DNA of 40,320 nt, from the NCBI GenBank assembly GCA_000444245.1, contig ATSW01010012.1, positions 1 through 40,320 of the forward strand. The letters run 5' to 3'. Positions within the stretch are counted from its first letter, which is position 1. Each line of letters starts with the position of its first letter. A program made the position numbers and the translations under genes. This document shows, in pieces, positions 1 through 12,100 of the stretch. Origin of the DNA: Botryllus schlosseri (lineage: Eukaryota > Chordata > Ascidiacea > Stolidobranchia > Styelidae). The notes under the pieces were generated by a model, which was not told the origin of the DNA, made no database searches, and was given only the letters and a program-made list of their open reading frames with translations.

Positions 1-1190
1 CATGTACAAATCGAAAACGTTAGGGAGAAACGTTGGCTTTTTCTACTGGCTGTGACAACCCACGGCTAACAGCAACTAAAACAATTTCAAGCGTATAATA
101 ACTGGAAGATAATGATGAAGTAACCAAGTATTCCGGCAGCGCCATATGCCGTATGCCGTTGAAAGGGGTATGCAATGAACTCGCAATGAAGTGAAATTTA
201 TGTACATATTTACTGTACTTCGGCAAGCCGTATTATTGTAAGCTAAAATAGCCATAATTGCAAATTATTAGCAACATCTGGCGGAGGTATATACTGCACC
301 ACCTCAACGAATCTTAACGGATTGAGGATTTATCGGAGCGCATTAATCTTTGAAGTCGGTTTAAAATGTCCGGCCTGGAAATCATTGTACATAAGGAAAG
401 AGTCACAGGAATTGATTGTATCTTTGGATTGAATATTCTGACATCGCAACTTCAGTTGCTTTGGTACAAGACACACAAAGTACATCATGCACAATGAAAA
501 ATCTTTCTTCACTTCTCTGTAGTACCCCATCTACCAATGAATTGTTCGATGCTGGCCCAGAATGATTATAATATCCCCCACAATAGTATCACTAAAGTCC
601 CAATCACACAGTGCGGGGATCTGATCATTGTGTTTCGCGACGCGATTGGATCAACGGACGAAAATAATCTACTTAGAAGTTTTAGCTTATGATCTACCAG
701 GGCCGTAACTACCGCACCCACACCCCCAATTAGGGAACTCAAAGGTGCCCAAGATTATGTCGTTGGTCGTTTGTTGGAGGATATTTATTCAACTTGAATT
801 TTTGTCACGCTTCGCGCGATTTCATATCCAGGGAGATCGAGATTTAAATATCATCAGTTGGAGAAAAATGCGCCTATTTGAGAGAAATAGGCATATCGGC
901 GCTGTTCATGACCACGCATTAAGCAGGATTATGACTCTACTAAGATATCAGGTGGGCCACAGCACATTTTCAAACCGGAAAATGGGCCATGGCCAAGAAA
1001 GGGCTGAGAACCCCTGCACTAAACAGTACAACTTTAATTTCGTGGCTAAAGCGAATAACGTGATGCGGGGTCGGTTTATCACCCTATGGGAGCCCGGGGT
1101 CCTGACGAAGTGCTGTTACGTTCCTGCCAACGGGTATACCCCGGGAGATGTTTAATTACTATTGAGGGGGCCTATACCTTTTCAAACACA

Positions 1191-1330
1191 CCTCACTCAG
1201 CTCTACCGGTAAATCAGATTACGTGAACAGAGACAGGATGAAAATTGATAGCAATACATGCAATTCCCGATCATATTGACCGATTCAGTCGCGAAACTAA
1301 AGAAATTTTTCTTGCTTCGCGCGTTTAGGC
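1191..1330 (+). repeat. Dispersed repeat family A, copy 1
   Basis: It shares cctcactcagctcta-cggtaaa and the following 100 bp in order with the copy at 7741-7890, including agcaata-at-tgcaatt and a CGCGCTT-type palindromic word near the end. The similarity seems to extend to the left (cgaagt...caacggg). Family unknown. Confidence 0.6.
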
Positions 1331-1530
1331 GAGAAAAGCTGATTCACTCAATGGACACCCAATGCAGCAGATAAGTAGCGGTAAACAGTGTACAGTTTTG
1401 AAATCTCGCCAGGGCAATAAAACTACTCTGAAATAGCCATGACGACTGTTTGGGTCCGTTTCATAGCCGCAGTATTCGTGCGGCCCCGACCGTACTCTGA
1501 AATTCCAAATTTGGCCCTCACACCGAAAAA

Positions 1531-1781
1531 GTTTGGGAACCACTGCTATAGTGGTACGCGAGAGCTTTTTAGGAGGTGCGCGAAGAGTGCTGTGAGTAAA
1601 AGCATACCTAAGATTGGCGAGCTTCTGCACAAGAAAAAGTTGGAATTCTCTCATTACATGGTGCTATCTGGCTATCCATTGTGTGCCATTGTGTGTCATT
1701 GTGTGCCATTGTGTGTCATTGTGTGCCGTGTGGTAAAAACAAATTAGTGATCAGCGATGAGAAATAGTTTGAGAAACACTG
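1531..1781. repeat. Two hAT-like terminal fragments
   Basis: The words gtttgggaaccactg (1531-1545) and gtttgagaaacactg (1767-1781) have the form of right-hand hAT ends (reverse complement CAGTGnTTC...). No matching left ends were found in the window, so these are remnants or belong to elements that start upstream. Confidence 0.4.
1676..1728 (+). repeat. 10-bp minisatellite
   Basis: About five tandem units of cattgtgtgc or cattgtgtgt, alternating in the last base, giving a 20-bp higher period. Confidence 0.8.
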
Positions 1782-2961
1782 ATTCAGATGAATCAGAGAA
1801 ATGATCTCTTTTCATAGAAATCGCAGAGGGGATGACCATACCAATCGCAGATCATTTGAAAAAGAGATTAAGGCAGTTTCCCTTCAAAATACATCGCAAC
1901 TCGCAGTGCAGCTATATAACTTCCCGAATAATTCGTATAGTTCTCACAGCACACAATAAACTAAACTTTTCAAAATTTCTACTGACTGCTGAATCAGTCC
2001 ATTGATGGATAGGATCATCATTGTGAAGTAACAATTGAATTTCCGGTACAGCAAACTGAATAGACCGACGACCTCAGATTGCCTTGACTTAATCGATTTT
2101 GCAATTTGACTGCGTATTTGGCTGCTTTATTTATCAATCGTTTCTACTACGCAGCAGTACGCAGCAGTAGCCTTCTAAACCTACACCGCCCTATGTGCTC
2201 TCACCAGGAATGCAATGACTCGACTCGGACCAATTCATAAGACTCGACACTCAGACAGCCAAGACCGACATTTTCTTGTAATTTCGGAGAATAGTAAAGT
2301 AACCGCAATGTTGGTAATTCGCTTATTGGTACTGATACTTGAAATGCGACTTGAAAATGGTAAACGTGAGGATAATTAGTATATTTTATATGCAAATATT
2401 CGATATAACCAAACAGAGTTATAATGAGTGGCTTTAACAATACTTTATTTCGAAACGGAGCAGTCAATGCTATGACTTGGAATCGGACTCGAGTCATAAT
2501 AGCACGACTCAGACTCGACCCTTAATTAGCTGACTTGGACTCAGACTCTACTCGATGGTGAATTGAAAATGACTCAACTTGACCCGAGTCAAAACTATTA
2601 AAGTGAGATGGGCTTGTGACTTGGTTACAAACCAGAATATACCGCCAAATTTTATAGCCAGCGCTCCTCCAATCGCCTATTTCATGGCCAGCGCCCCGCG
2701 CCCCGCGCCCCCTTCATCCCCGCGAGCGACTCCAGAGGCGCTCGCGCCCACTTTCGCACCATCTGAGTTAAGGTGTGCGACGTCTCAGCTATATCTACAG
2801 ACTTGACTACTTCTAGGACTTTCATATTCGTATAAACATGTCTTGTAAACGTATGCCTTTACTTGCAACGGAGAAGCAATTTTTGGCGTTAACTCTGTTT
2901 CTATGTTAGTAGAAAATGTGATTACATTTACTATTTCTGATGATCATCCGCTCTTGTTTAG

Positions 2962-3122
2962 GGTGTATGTAGGTAGCCCGAACAGCAATGCAGATGAAGA
3001 AGAAACTGGAGGTCAAAGAGATGGTTCTGTTTACTATTGCCCGATTCAAGATGAACCTGAAAAGGTCAACGGCCATTGTAGGAACCTCAACCTCATGAAC
3101 AATAATCACAGCGATGGAAAGG
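2962..3122 (+). CDS. Integrin alpha exon 1 of window: beta-propeller blade 1
   Basis: The exon reads VYVGSPNSN...GSVYYCPI...HC, the usual blade-1 pattern of a GxP strand turn, then G-V-Y-x-C-P and a second cysteine that closes a short disulphide loop. The acceptor is ttgtttag and the donor gtgagt. The first base completes a codon from an unseen upstream exon, and the exon ends in phase 1. The upstream half of blade 1 (FG motif) was not found in bases 1-2961. Confidence 0.9.
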
Positions 3123-6100
3123 GTGAGTTTTAGAAGATAAGATGATTTGAGAATCAATAAGAAGGGAGGATAAACTAACTTTTTTGAAAACAATGTTTAG
3201 TACTAGCAGATATGCTGGTCACTAACAAATTAACACTTCTACTTTTATGGAATCCACATCAGGTTTTGCCTACAATTTCATTACATTTTGAAATGAGTAC
3301 GCTTTTGGATTCATTGTACTTCACTTCACACTTATATTTGCCTTTTGTGTTTTGTAAAGTGGTTAATAAATCGTGGGAAGTTTTACATATTGCACATATT
3401 TACGTTGTCATTATAGTCATTTTGCCCAAACCGTGAACGTGCACCTTTCAATATCAAGTTGATTAACTATACTGAAAGTGTGATACGCTTCTGCCAAGAT
3501 GTGAAACTATTTTTATGATTAGTTCTGAGACCTCTCGCTTTCTGCTTCTACTTCAAGTAGTTTTGGTATATTCTCGTATTTGATTAGAAAATCGTGGCAT
3601 TAGTTCTATTTCAATTTTAATAACAGTCCTGACTGTAGCCTATATCCAGTACTATACCAGTACTATATACAGTACACACATTGTGTTACACAGTATCCAA
3701 GGGCATTTTCTAGTAATGGAAGATGTTTCATCCAACCTCCATAGTGGAGTCCAAACCCATCAGTATCACGTGATAGCTCCTTAAGAAAGATTGTGTGATA
3801 TTGTGTTTTTCTATGTAACCGCAAACTAGGTTAAAGTCAAGATATCGTTGCGATCTAAAATGTTCAGTGCCTCTGTGGATATACATTAAGCCCACCTCAA
3901 TTTAACAGCCTAATTTTAAATGAATCAATGTATTGCATATTAAACTTGGATATTTCTTACCTCTACCAAGTTGGACAGTTCAGAAATCTATATGTCCGGC
4001 GAGATGACGCTAGCGTGCCACACTATGGGAGCCAATGATCTAACTATCCCGAATTATTCCCAGCCAATCACTCCACGTTGCTGAGTGTTGACTTCGAAGG
4101 ATATCAACCACTAAAGCAGATGATTGATATAGATGATTTCAACTGGACTGAACACCAAGGAGAGACACAAACACATAATACGGGACCGCATTTCGATCAC
4201 ACGTACGCAGGTGAAAAAGGATTCCCTATAATTGGTTTTGCTATCACCCGTGGGGCGTACACAAGGCTCTCGATTGGAAATTCGGGTCTTCGGGGTATTT
4301 TGAGAAACAATAAATATCTCTATCCAAGATGGTCAACATTAGAATTGCGATCCTCGAATCGTTTCTGGGACAGTATAAGAAAATAACCTCCTACCAAACC
4401 TAGCCCTGTGTCAGTATCCAAATTTTATAATATATAGTATTTTGTATGGTGGAAAACGTCAATGCCGTACGTAAATGGTCACTCAGCCAATAGGAATAGG
4501 ATGTTGTATATTTTCGCCTTGATGTTTTTTCGGAACACCCACCCACTCACAATATACATACACGATATATTCATATAATATATAGTCGCAGTGAAATGAA
4601 AGTGAGTTATGTCCAGTTTTCAAATTTTGAAGGTCCGTTTTCTAAACTTGAAAAAAATCAAGGTTTTGAAAATTTGTCAATTTCTTTGGCCATGTCTTGG
4701 CAATGGTTATGTCTGTCCCATTAAATCAACATTAATTAGGGCTAATACTTGACTGAAAGAAGATGAAAACTTTATGTACAGTCAATTTTCTCAAAATGTA
4801 ATATGGACATTGGACATAAGTCACTTTGATCCCACTGCGACGATATATGCATACCATGAGTGCATGATGTGCATATGTCGCTGGACAAGGAATGGTGCAG
4901 CACCTTGTAAGAATTCTAAGTCTTGTACCACACCTCCATGGTATCCCGGTACGTCAACTGTAGTTTGAACACATCTGGTCATACACAAGCTCCAGTTAAT
5001 GACAGCCGAACTACGCTTCACAACTAGGTGATCAATCTATGAAGGAGTGTGTAATAGCAAGTTCCTAAACTAAAAACATCACGATGCAAATGTGTCTCAA
5101 TCGTATTTTATGTGACATTAAGACGTTTTTTTCGGCGCACTTTCATTGACGCTTTTCTCATCATCGATCAACAGACCGTTTGCTATATCGTACTCACGTT
5201 ACGCTTCTAATCATAATATCACTTTAATATTAACACAGATACAATACATCAACTAGTTTTCTCATTTAGGCCCTCGCACTTGCGTATATGTACGCTTCAA
5301 CTTGAGCTATTCTCATCCATATTTATCAATCATGTAACCCGTGTGGGGTCTTCTTGAGTTTAATCATTTGCAAACTATTACCGGTTATTACTTCATATGG
5401 CGTTCGTGCCTAGTGAAATGGCGCTAAGTCTCCTTTACGCCTGGAATTACAATGCGTTTGGCTACGCATCATTATTGTATCCATATCACAATAGTTATAG
5501 AAGTATCATGGGTTCAAGTTGATATTCCCGTGTATGCAAGGTAAATTCCTGTCTATACATACTCGATACTAATTCGCTAACTGTCTGCAAAGACGTGTAT
5601 TGGATATAGGCCTATGCAATTTCAGAAATACGATAGTTTGCTGGGTAGTACTGTAATTGCGATATGGATTCAATCTCAACAGAATTATACCATCCATGTC
5701 TGACAAACGCAGCGGCTCGACTCGCGGTTTTGTCTATATAGCGGTTTATTTTAATTAAGCCCACGGTGTGTGTCATGAAATGCCGCATAGCATTGCTTAA
5801 ACCAGAGGTCTCAAACACGCGGCCCGCGAAAGCATTTTGTGCGGCCCGCGAAGGCATTTTGGAATTTCAATTATTCAACAATATATTCACGTGCCATATA
5901 TCATTTTTAGATATAAGATCTTAAAGTTCACCCTAAATCTACTATAAGGATCAATGAAATCTCGAAAAACTTCACTATCACATCACTTTTAAAAGCTACT
6001 ATACAGTAGAAGATCTGCTATTACGTTACATTTCTACTTCATGATGATAAAAAATGACCCTTGATGATTCGTGACTGAAAATTGTGATTTGGTTTGGTGC

Positions 6101-9100
6101 GACCTTCTTGTAACATTACTCGATTTGGGATTGACTGGGTGAGTTATTAAAAATGACTTGAGTTGAGTCGGGTCGGGTCAAACGGTAAAATCAGAGGAGG
6201 GTTTGCGCCTCGGAACGGTGACTTGGTATTCCTACGGACGAAACAAGCTATGAAACTGGCATGTGGAATAGTAATATATCACAACATCGTTGCTGGCGTT
6301 GCGTAAGATATGTAGCTATCTAATCAGGTCAGTATATGGCAACCATGACATTCTGTGACCCCCATGACGTATAGTTGGTTGCATGTTGGGTGTTGTTTGT
6401 TCTCTTTATCCATTTAATTATCGGTGTCGAGAAATGTATTAGTACGCTCTACAGCTGTTACACCAATGAATATGAATTCTTTGCCGATTGGACATATCTA
6501 TTTCAGGGCTTCTTAACCAGGGTCCGTAGACCCCATCGGGGTACGAAGCACCACATCAGGGTGCACGAGATGCATTGTGGAATTAGGCCTATATGCTATG
6601 GAATATCTTTCCGGCCAATTTATTCAACTGGAGAATAGTATTGGCGCTATGTGCGATTTTACGTGAATGGGCTTTTTAATTTCCATTTATAGGTACCATG
6701 AGAAATTGTGTTGAAACAGGGGCAACGAGAAATCTCATTGTAATCACAAGGGGTGCAAGATGCATCCTGTCCTAGGATGTCCATAACTCATTAATTAAAA
6801 AAAATTACGCCCGCCACGAAACCAATACATTGATTATCCTCATTATTGGTGCTGCGGCCCGCGGCATCATCAAAACTAGGAAATTGGCCCGCGAGCTCAT
6901 TTGAGTTTGAGACCTCTGGCTTAAACGAACCACAAAGTTACAACAAATGACAGAAAATTTTGCTCGAAGACTACACTGACCTGAAACGTTTCGTCTTTCG
7001 CTAGACTTCTCATACCGCCGTGATTACGATGAAGTCACATCCGACCAATAATAAGTTTGCGGAATGCCAGGTGACAGACAGTGAGCCCAAATTTACCCTG
7101 CCAAATTTTGATCTAGGTAATATAAAAACGTCAAAGGAAATAATGCCAGTTCGGTCTCATAAAGAATAACTTGGTAATTCTCGCCTATATCTATTCAATA
7201 CCGTTTTGTCACGATGCTGTTGGTCGATCAATATGCCCCACAGAAATGTCGTTTTAATGTAGTATAGTAGATTGTGCCATAGCTACACCTGCATATTTTA
7301 GATGCTGCAATAGGATTTAGTTTAGGAATCCTTAACAAGGGATAGATGGACCCATCGGAGGTACGAAGCACCATGCGATATCTATATATACAATGAAATT
7401 CCGAGATAAATGAACTTTAGGCCAACACGGGATTCCGAGAAGGCACTGCAATTAAAGCTGCTGATCAAATTAACCAAGTAAAGGGAATATACCTCGACAG
7501 CGAGAAAACCTTGGCCGAGAAGGACTGCCTTTATGTTGACCGAAAACCACAAAGTCCAATCGTCCAAAGGCAATTTTTGCCAGTGAAGAAATACCAATCG
7601 GGAATCGGGGTCGTATTTTTAGTTTGGTACGCTTCGGCGATTTCAATATCTTTTCACAAAGCAGACGGGGGGTCACGAAATAACAACATGTAACGAAGTA
7701 ATTATACCAACGGGCCCTCTCCAATATTTCCAAGACAGTACCTCACTCAGCTCTAGCGGTAAAACTGAGTAGGCCACTACGTGGGCTGAAAGAGGTTAAA
7801 AAATATAGCAATATATTTGCAATTACCAATATTATTGTCCGATTGAATCATGAATCATGAAAAAATTCCGCGCTTGCCGCGATTAGGGCATACAAGACAT
7901 CTCGTGCATCGTGCATCTCGATGGGGGCTGGTATTGATAGAAAAACGCGGATAGGGGTTTAAAGAGAGTTTAAAATGTATCATGTTTAACATTGTTTCAA
8001 AATGTGACAGCAAATATATATTTTTTGGGGTAATTAACCGTCACTTTGTCATTCCGCAAGCAATATCAACACATCCACTATAAGCACCAATTCGTGTAAT
8101 ACACTGCTTACAATTTAGAAATAAAATCAATACGCTGGATATTCTAAAATTTCTGACTCGGCCCGCCAACATATTTCTGTTCCTCATTTGGCCCGCGGAT
8201 AAAAATAATTGCCCACCCCTGTGCTATAGTGTGCCCAATCTACGCCACCGAAATGGAATACTTGGAAAATGTAGCCATGCGTAATCTTGTCGATATGGCA
8301 GTGCAAGTCTTATTACCAAGTCCATACACAATTAACCTACCATTGAATTCGTATTTGTCGCCCAATCAATTCAATTTAGCTGATAGCCAAGTTCGAACTG
8401 GCATGGTGCACAGGATCATTGTAAGCCCCTTTAGCCCCATACACGACAACAACAACTACTACTATTTGCAGATTCACGAATGAATCAATATTATTAGTTT
8501 CGCATATCACTGTCCAATATTTATCCTTTCTCAGCCCATGTGATCAGATTCACTGGTAGAGTTGATGGAGGCGGTGTTTTCGAAGGTTTAGGGCAAGTTC
8601 TAAACGGTGTTGCCTATTCGAGTTGGCCAATTCGTATTAGTCACTTTGTTGCATGCTGTTATTTCTTGGCCTCCCATCAGGATTGTCGGTAGAATGGAAA
8701 GATATTGGAATCGCCAAAACGCACTAGGAGTAAACTTGTAACGGAGGAGCACGCGATTCAAAGTTGATATTTCAATATAGGATGCATCATTTTCCTTTCC
8801 TGTTCGCATATGTATTGTGGAGCACCGATTGTAAAGGGCGTCATTATATGAAGATGGAAAAACGAAGTCGCCTTGAATCGCTGCTAGCGCGAAGAAAATT
8901 TCAAGATCAATTAAAGTCTCTCAAAAATGAGGGAGTCAATTCGTAAATTCAATTTGCATGTCGACGGCCACCAGATCATACTAATTCAATTGCGTGTTGA
9001 CGTCCGCACAAATTTGCTTCTATACGGCCACCCCTGATTTACAACAACTTTACGATGTACGCCTACGCTTTACATATAGTATATATTCATTCGTGATTTT

Positions 9101-12100
9101 CATGACTTTCAAGTGCTCACTAGCGATGGTGGCGAAGTTGACCTGACTTATATCAAGGCACCCTGCATGCTTATCAATCAGGTGCAATGCGTCAAAAGCT
9201 CTTCCCGTTGCTTTGATGAACGGCTCACTGCCGTCTGTATGCCGTAACTCTGATACCTCGGAAAAATCGGTGTGCCGTGGCGCTCCACACCTAGGCCTGC
9301 ATTAAAAACAAACGGTGTTCTATCAAACTTTGTTCAAAACATGTTTTAAACAGGGTTTCAAACAAAGGTCTTTGAATAAAAAAAATTGTGTTTTTTAAAT
9401 TGTAATATTATGCTATAATTGTGTAAATACTATCCAAAACATGTTGTAGGAACCTACGGACAATTATCACTCGGTATAGCCGACGTATATATATATGGGA
9501 TTGTTGGAACCCTGAAAATAGTCGGTTCAGCAGCAATAGTACAGATATTTCGTCGAATGAGCTATATTTACCCTATGATTTCAGTTGTAAATGTCAATTC
9601 ACTATTACGTCACAATTGATTTTCATGACGTAATGGCTTTAAAAAAAAAAAAAACGTTTTAAATAAGGGCCATGTTTTAAGCATGTTTGGTTAAAATTGA
9701 TTTTTAATTTAAATGCCACTTATATACACAACTTGAGGTAAAAACGGAGTGAATCAGTACAGATAGTTCGTGGTAAAGCTGCACGGATGGTTAGTTTTAA
9801 ATCGTCGTTATAAGCACTATTATGTCATTACATGGGAACAGCAAATTGCCAAAAATCAAGAACATCAGGGTGAACTCATAGTACCTTGATAAAGGTAGAG
9901 GTTACCGACCACTGATGGCGGATTATCATCGTTCGCTAAAAAGTGAGTCGACATGTGCTGATTAATTTGCGCGAATCAATTAGCGGCATCGGCTGGGCGC
10001 TTATCTTCCATATCTGATAGTCTAAAGGTGGCAGCTTATTGAAATTGAAGTTGCATGTACTTGTACGTTTGTACATGCTATGTCCTAAACTCTCTTACAT
10101 TGGGTGTATCGGGTCATGGGCTGTTATAACTACACATTAGTTGCATGGATGGTGGGTGATATAAACTGGTTCTTGTTTCAGCTGGTAAAAAGGGCCATTA
10201 CATGTTGTTAGAAAGCTCATCACGCAGTGTTGGCGCCTCAGCCATGATGGCTACTCCAGAACTGCCGCAAAGTACAGGATCTTGCCTCAGGTAAGAAATG
10301 ACATGTGTTTTATTCATGCAAATTCCACTCATTATCCAATGAATTGTGTCCGTGTTGTCGGCAGCGTGACTACACCTCGTAATCATAATGAGGGTTTCAA
10401 ATAATCTCACCCGGTCAGAACACGCAATGTGCAATGAACTCACACCTTTATATAGTGGATTTGACGACGATGCCATGATTGTTCGGTTGGTTACAGGCAT
10501 CAATAGAGCACGGCCTATTATTATCGGATCACGGATAATATCGAATCGATATCACACTTTGAACAATTATCAGTATCGGCCATTAGAGTTAAAAAAGATT
10601 AGCAATTCTTTACGACATGATAGTAAGAGTCTAAGAACCATACCTGTGAGCACTAGACTGGGAATATTGATATAGATCATAAGTTACAGGTCTCCAGGTG
10701 CAACCGTTTTTGTTTACTCCATGTCTAGGCATAGCAAATACCGTAAAGCTGTACAAATACATGCTGAGAAGTTTTAGAAATGCCCGTGAGCTCGATAAGA
10801 TATAGCCTACTTTGAATACCAGCTGCATATATCGGGGTTGTCGGTGAGAGGGATGGGTATCGGATTAATCGGTATGGGCTCAAAATTGCAATATCAGTAG
10901 GGATCTAGTCATAAACCACCAAGAGAGGGGTTCCAACCTACGAGTCAATACGATATAAGTTGACATATATCTCCACTATTTTGTATTGGTCGTGATGCGG
11001 CTTTGGTTTGGGTTTGTATTGTGAGGATTACGAATACGAAGGGAGCATAGATATATGCCGTAGGCTACAAATGTAACTAGAAATGCAAACTCTTCAAATT
11101 TTGAATCGAATTTCATTCCTTATTTAGATATAATCATTGGTATTTTGAGTCATGATAAAGGCTATTGAATAACCGCCTTGAATCAAAAGAACTTGGTGGT
11201 TGGAGAAATGTGTTTACCGCAACTAATGTACTTTGAAAGTGCGCATCTGGTGGAGAAAATAGATTAAAGGGGTTTATGAGGCAGATACCTCATTGGTCCA
11301 AATTCATAATGTAGTACAACAGCAGCGGATATTTAGGTTTATATTTTGATCACTATGTAACTTACGTATAGCGGTTGAGCATGGGCCTTTCGAATCAGCG
11401 AATAAGTAGGCTACCTTTTGATCCTTATTTCTGTAAAACTATGAAATGAGTGTGCACTACTTTCACTTATCAGAATTTAGCATCGATATCAGACTCCGAT
11501 GGCGAATTGAGGAACATTGCCCTCTAACGGTTAAAATTATGAATAAACAGATGTTCCACATTTGCGGTATTGATGAGCGAATTTCGTTGATACAATCATT
11601 TTTTCATTTGCACAGCATTTCCTCGCGGAACGGTTGAAATCGTCCAGCGGTCTGCATCCGGCCTATTGGTCTCATGTTTGACATACCGGAACTACATTAT
11701 TTGACCTGTGGTCTTCTGTTTCACGCAATTGAAGAACCCGAACCTAGATTAGGACCAAAAGTAGTTGTGATATTGGTTTACAAATGCACCCAGTAAAAAC
11801 TTACGCGTTCTGTNTAAGCCTANCTATGCTCACACTTACAGTCATCACATACTTATAAGTTCTGTGCGCAGTCTGATCAAGTATTATGTATATTCTGGCA
11901 CTTCTTTCTCTACTCTTCCAGATTTTGGTATCACATGCGTGGCCGGCATTTGGGGAACTTGAATGTGTATGTGTCGTCAGCATTACTGGGAACTAAAATA
12001 GTATGGACTAAGTCAGGCCACCAGAACGATACGTGGCATGAAGGTTGGACTTCGGTGATAACAGAAGAGCCTTACAAGGTGAGCAGACATCAGCCATCCA

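Larger units (their letters stand above)
1..2961. other. Upstream non-coding DNA; no exon recognised
   Basis: This is AT-rich sequence with repeat fragments and no open frame resembling the missing signal peptide or FG half of blade 1. The longest plus-strand frame (745-1155, 136 codons) shows no family resemblance and lacks plausible splice context. It probably belongs to the intron before exon 1. It contains a repeat copy (1191-1330), two hAT-like right ends (1531-1545, 1767-1781), a minisatellite (1676-1728), a stretch rich in gactcgactc-like words (2208-2600) and a GC-rich block (2687-2758). Confidence 0.6.
4211..10181. other. Longest intron (5971 bp), between MAM exons 2 and 3
   Basis: Donor gtgaaa, acceptor tttcag. 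It contains the rest of repeat B, a MITE, a complete hAT element, repeat A copy 2, a hAT end at 8150-8221 and repeat C copy 1. The remaining stretches, including 8222-9298 and 9700-10181, show nothing I recognise. No MAM-like or integrin-like frame was seen. Confidence 0.7.

Noticed and set aside
745-1155. 136-codon plus-strand open frame.
   Set aside because: No family resemblance, no splice context fitting exon 1, and it lies next to repeat sequence.
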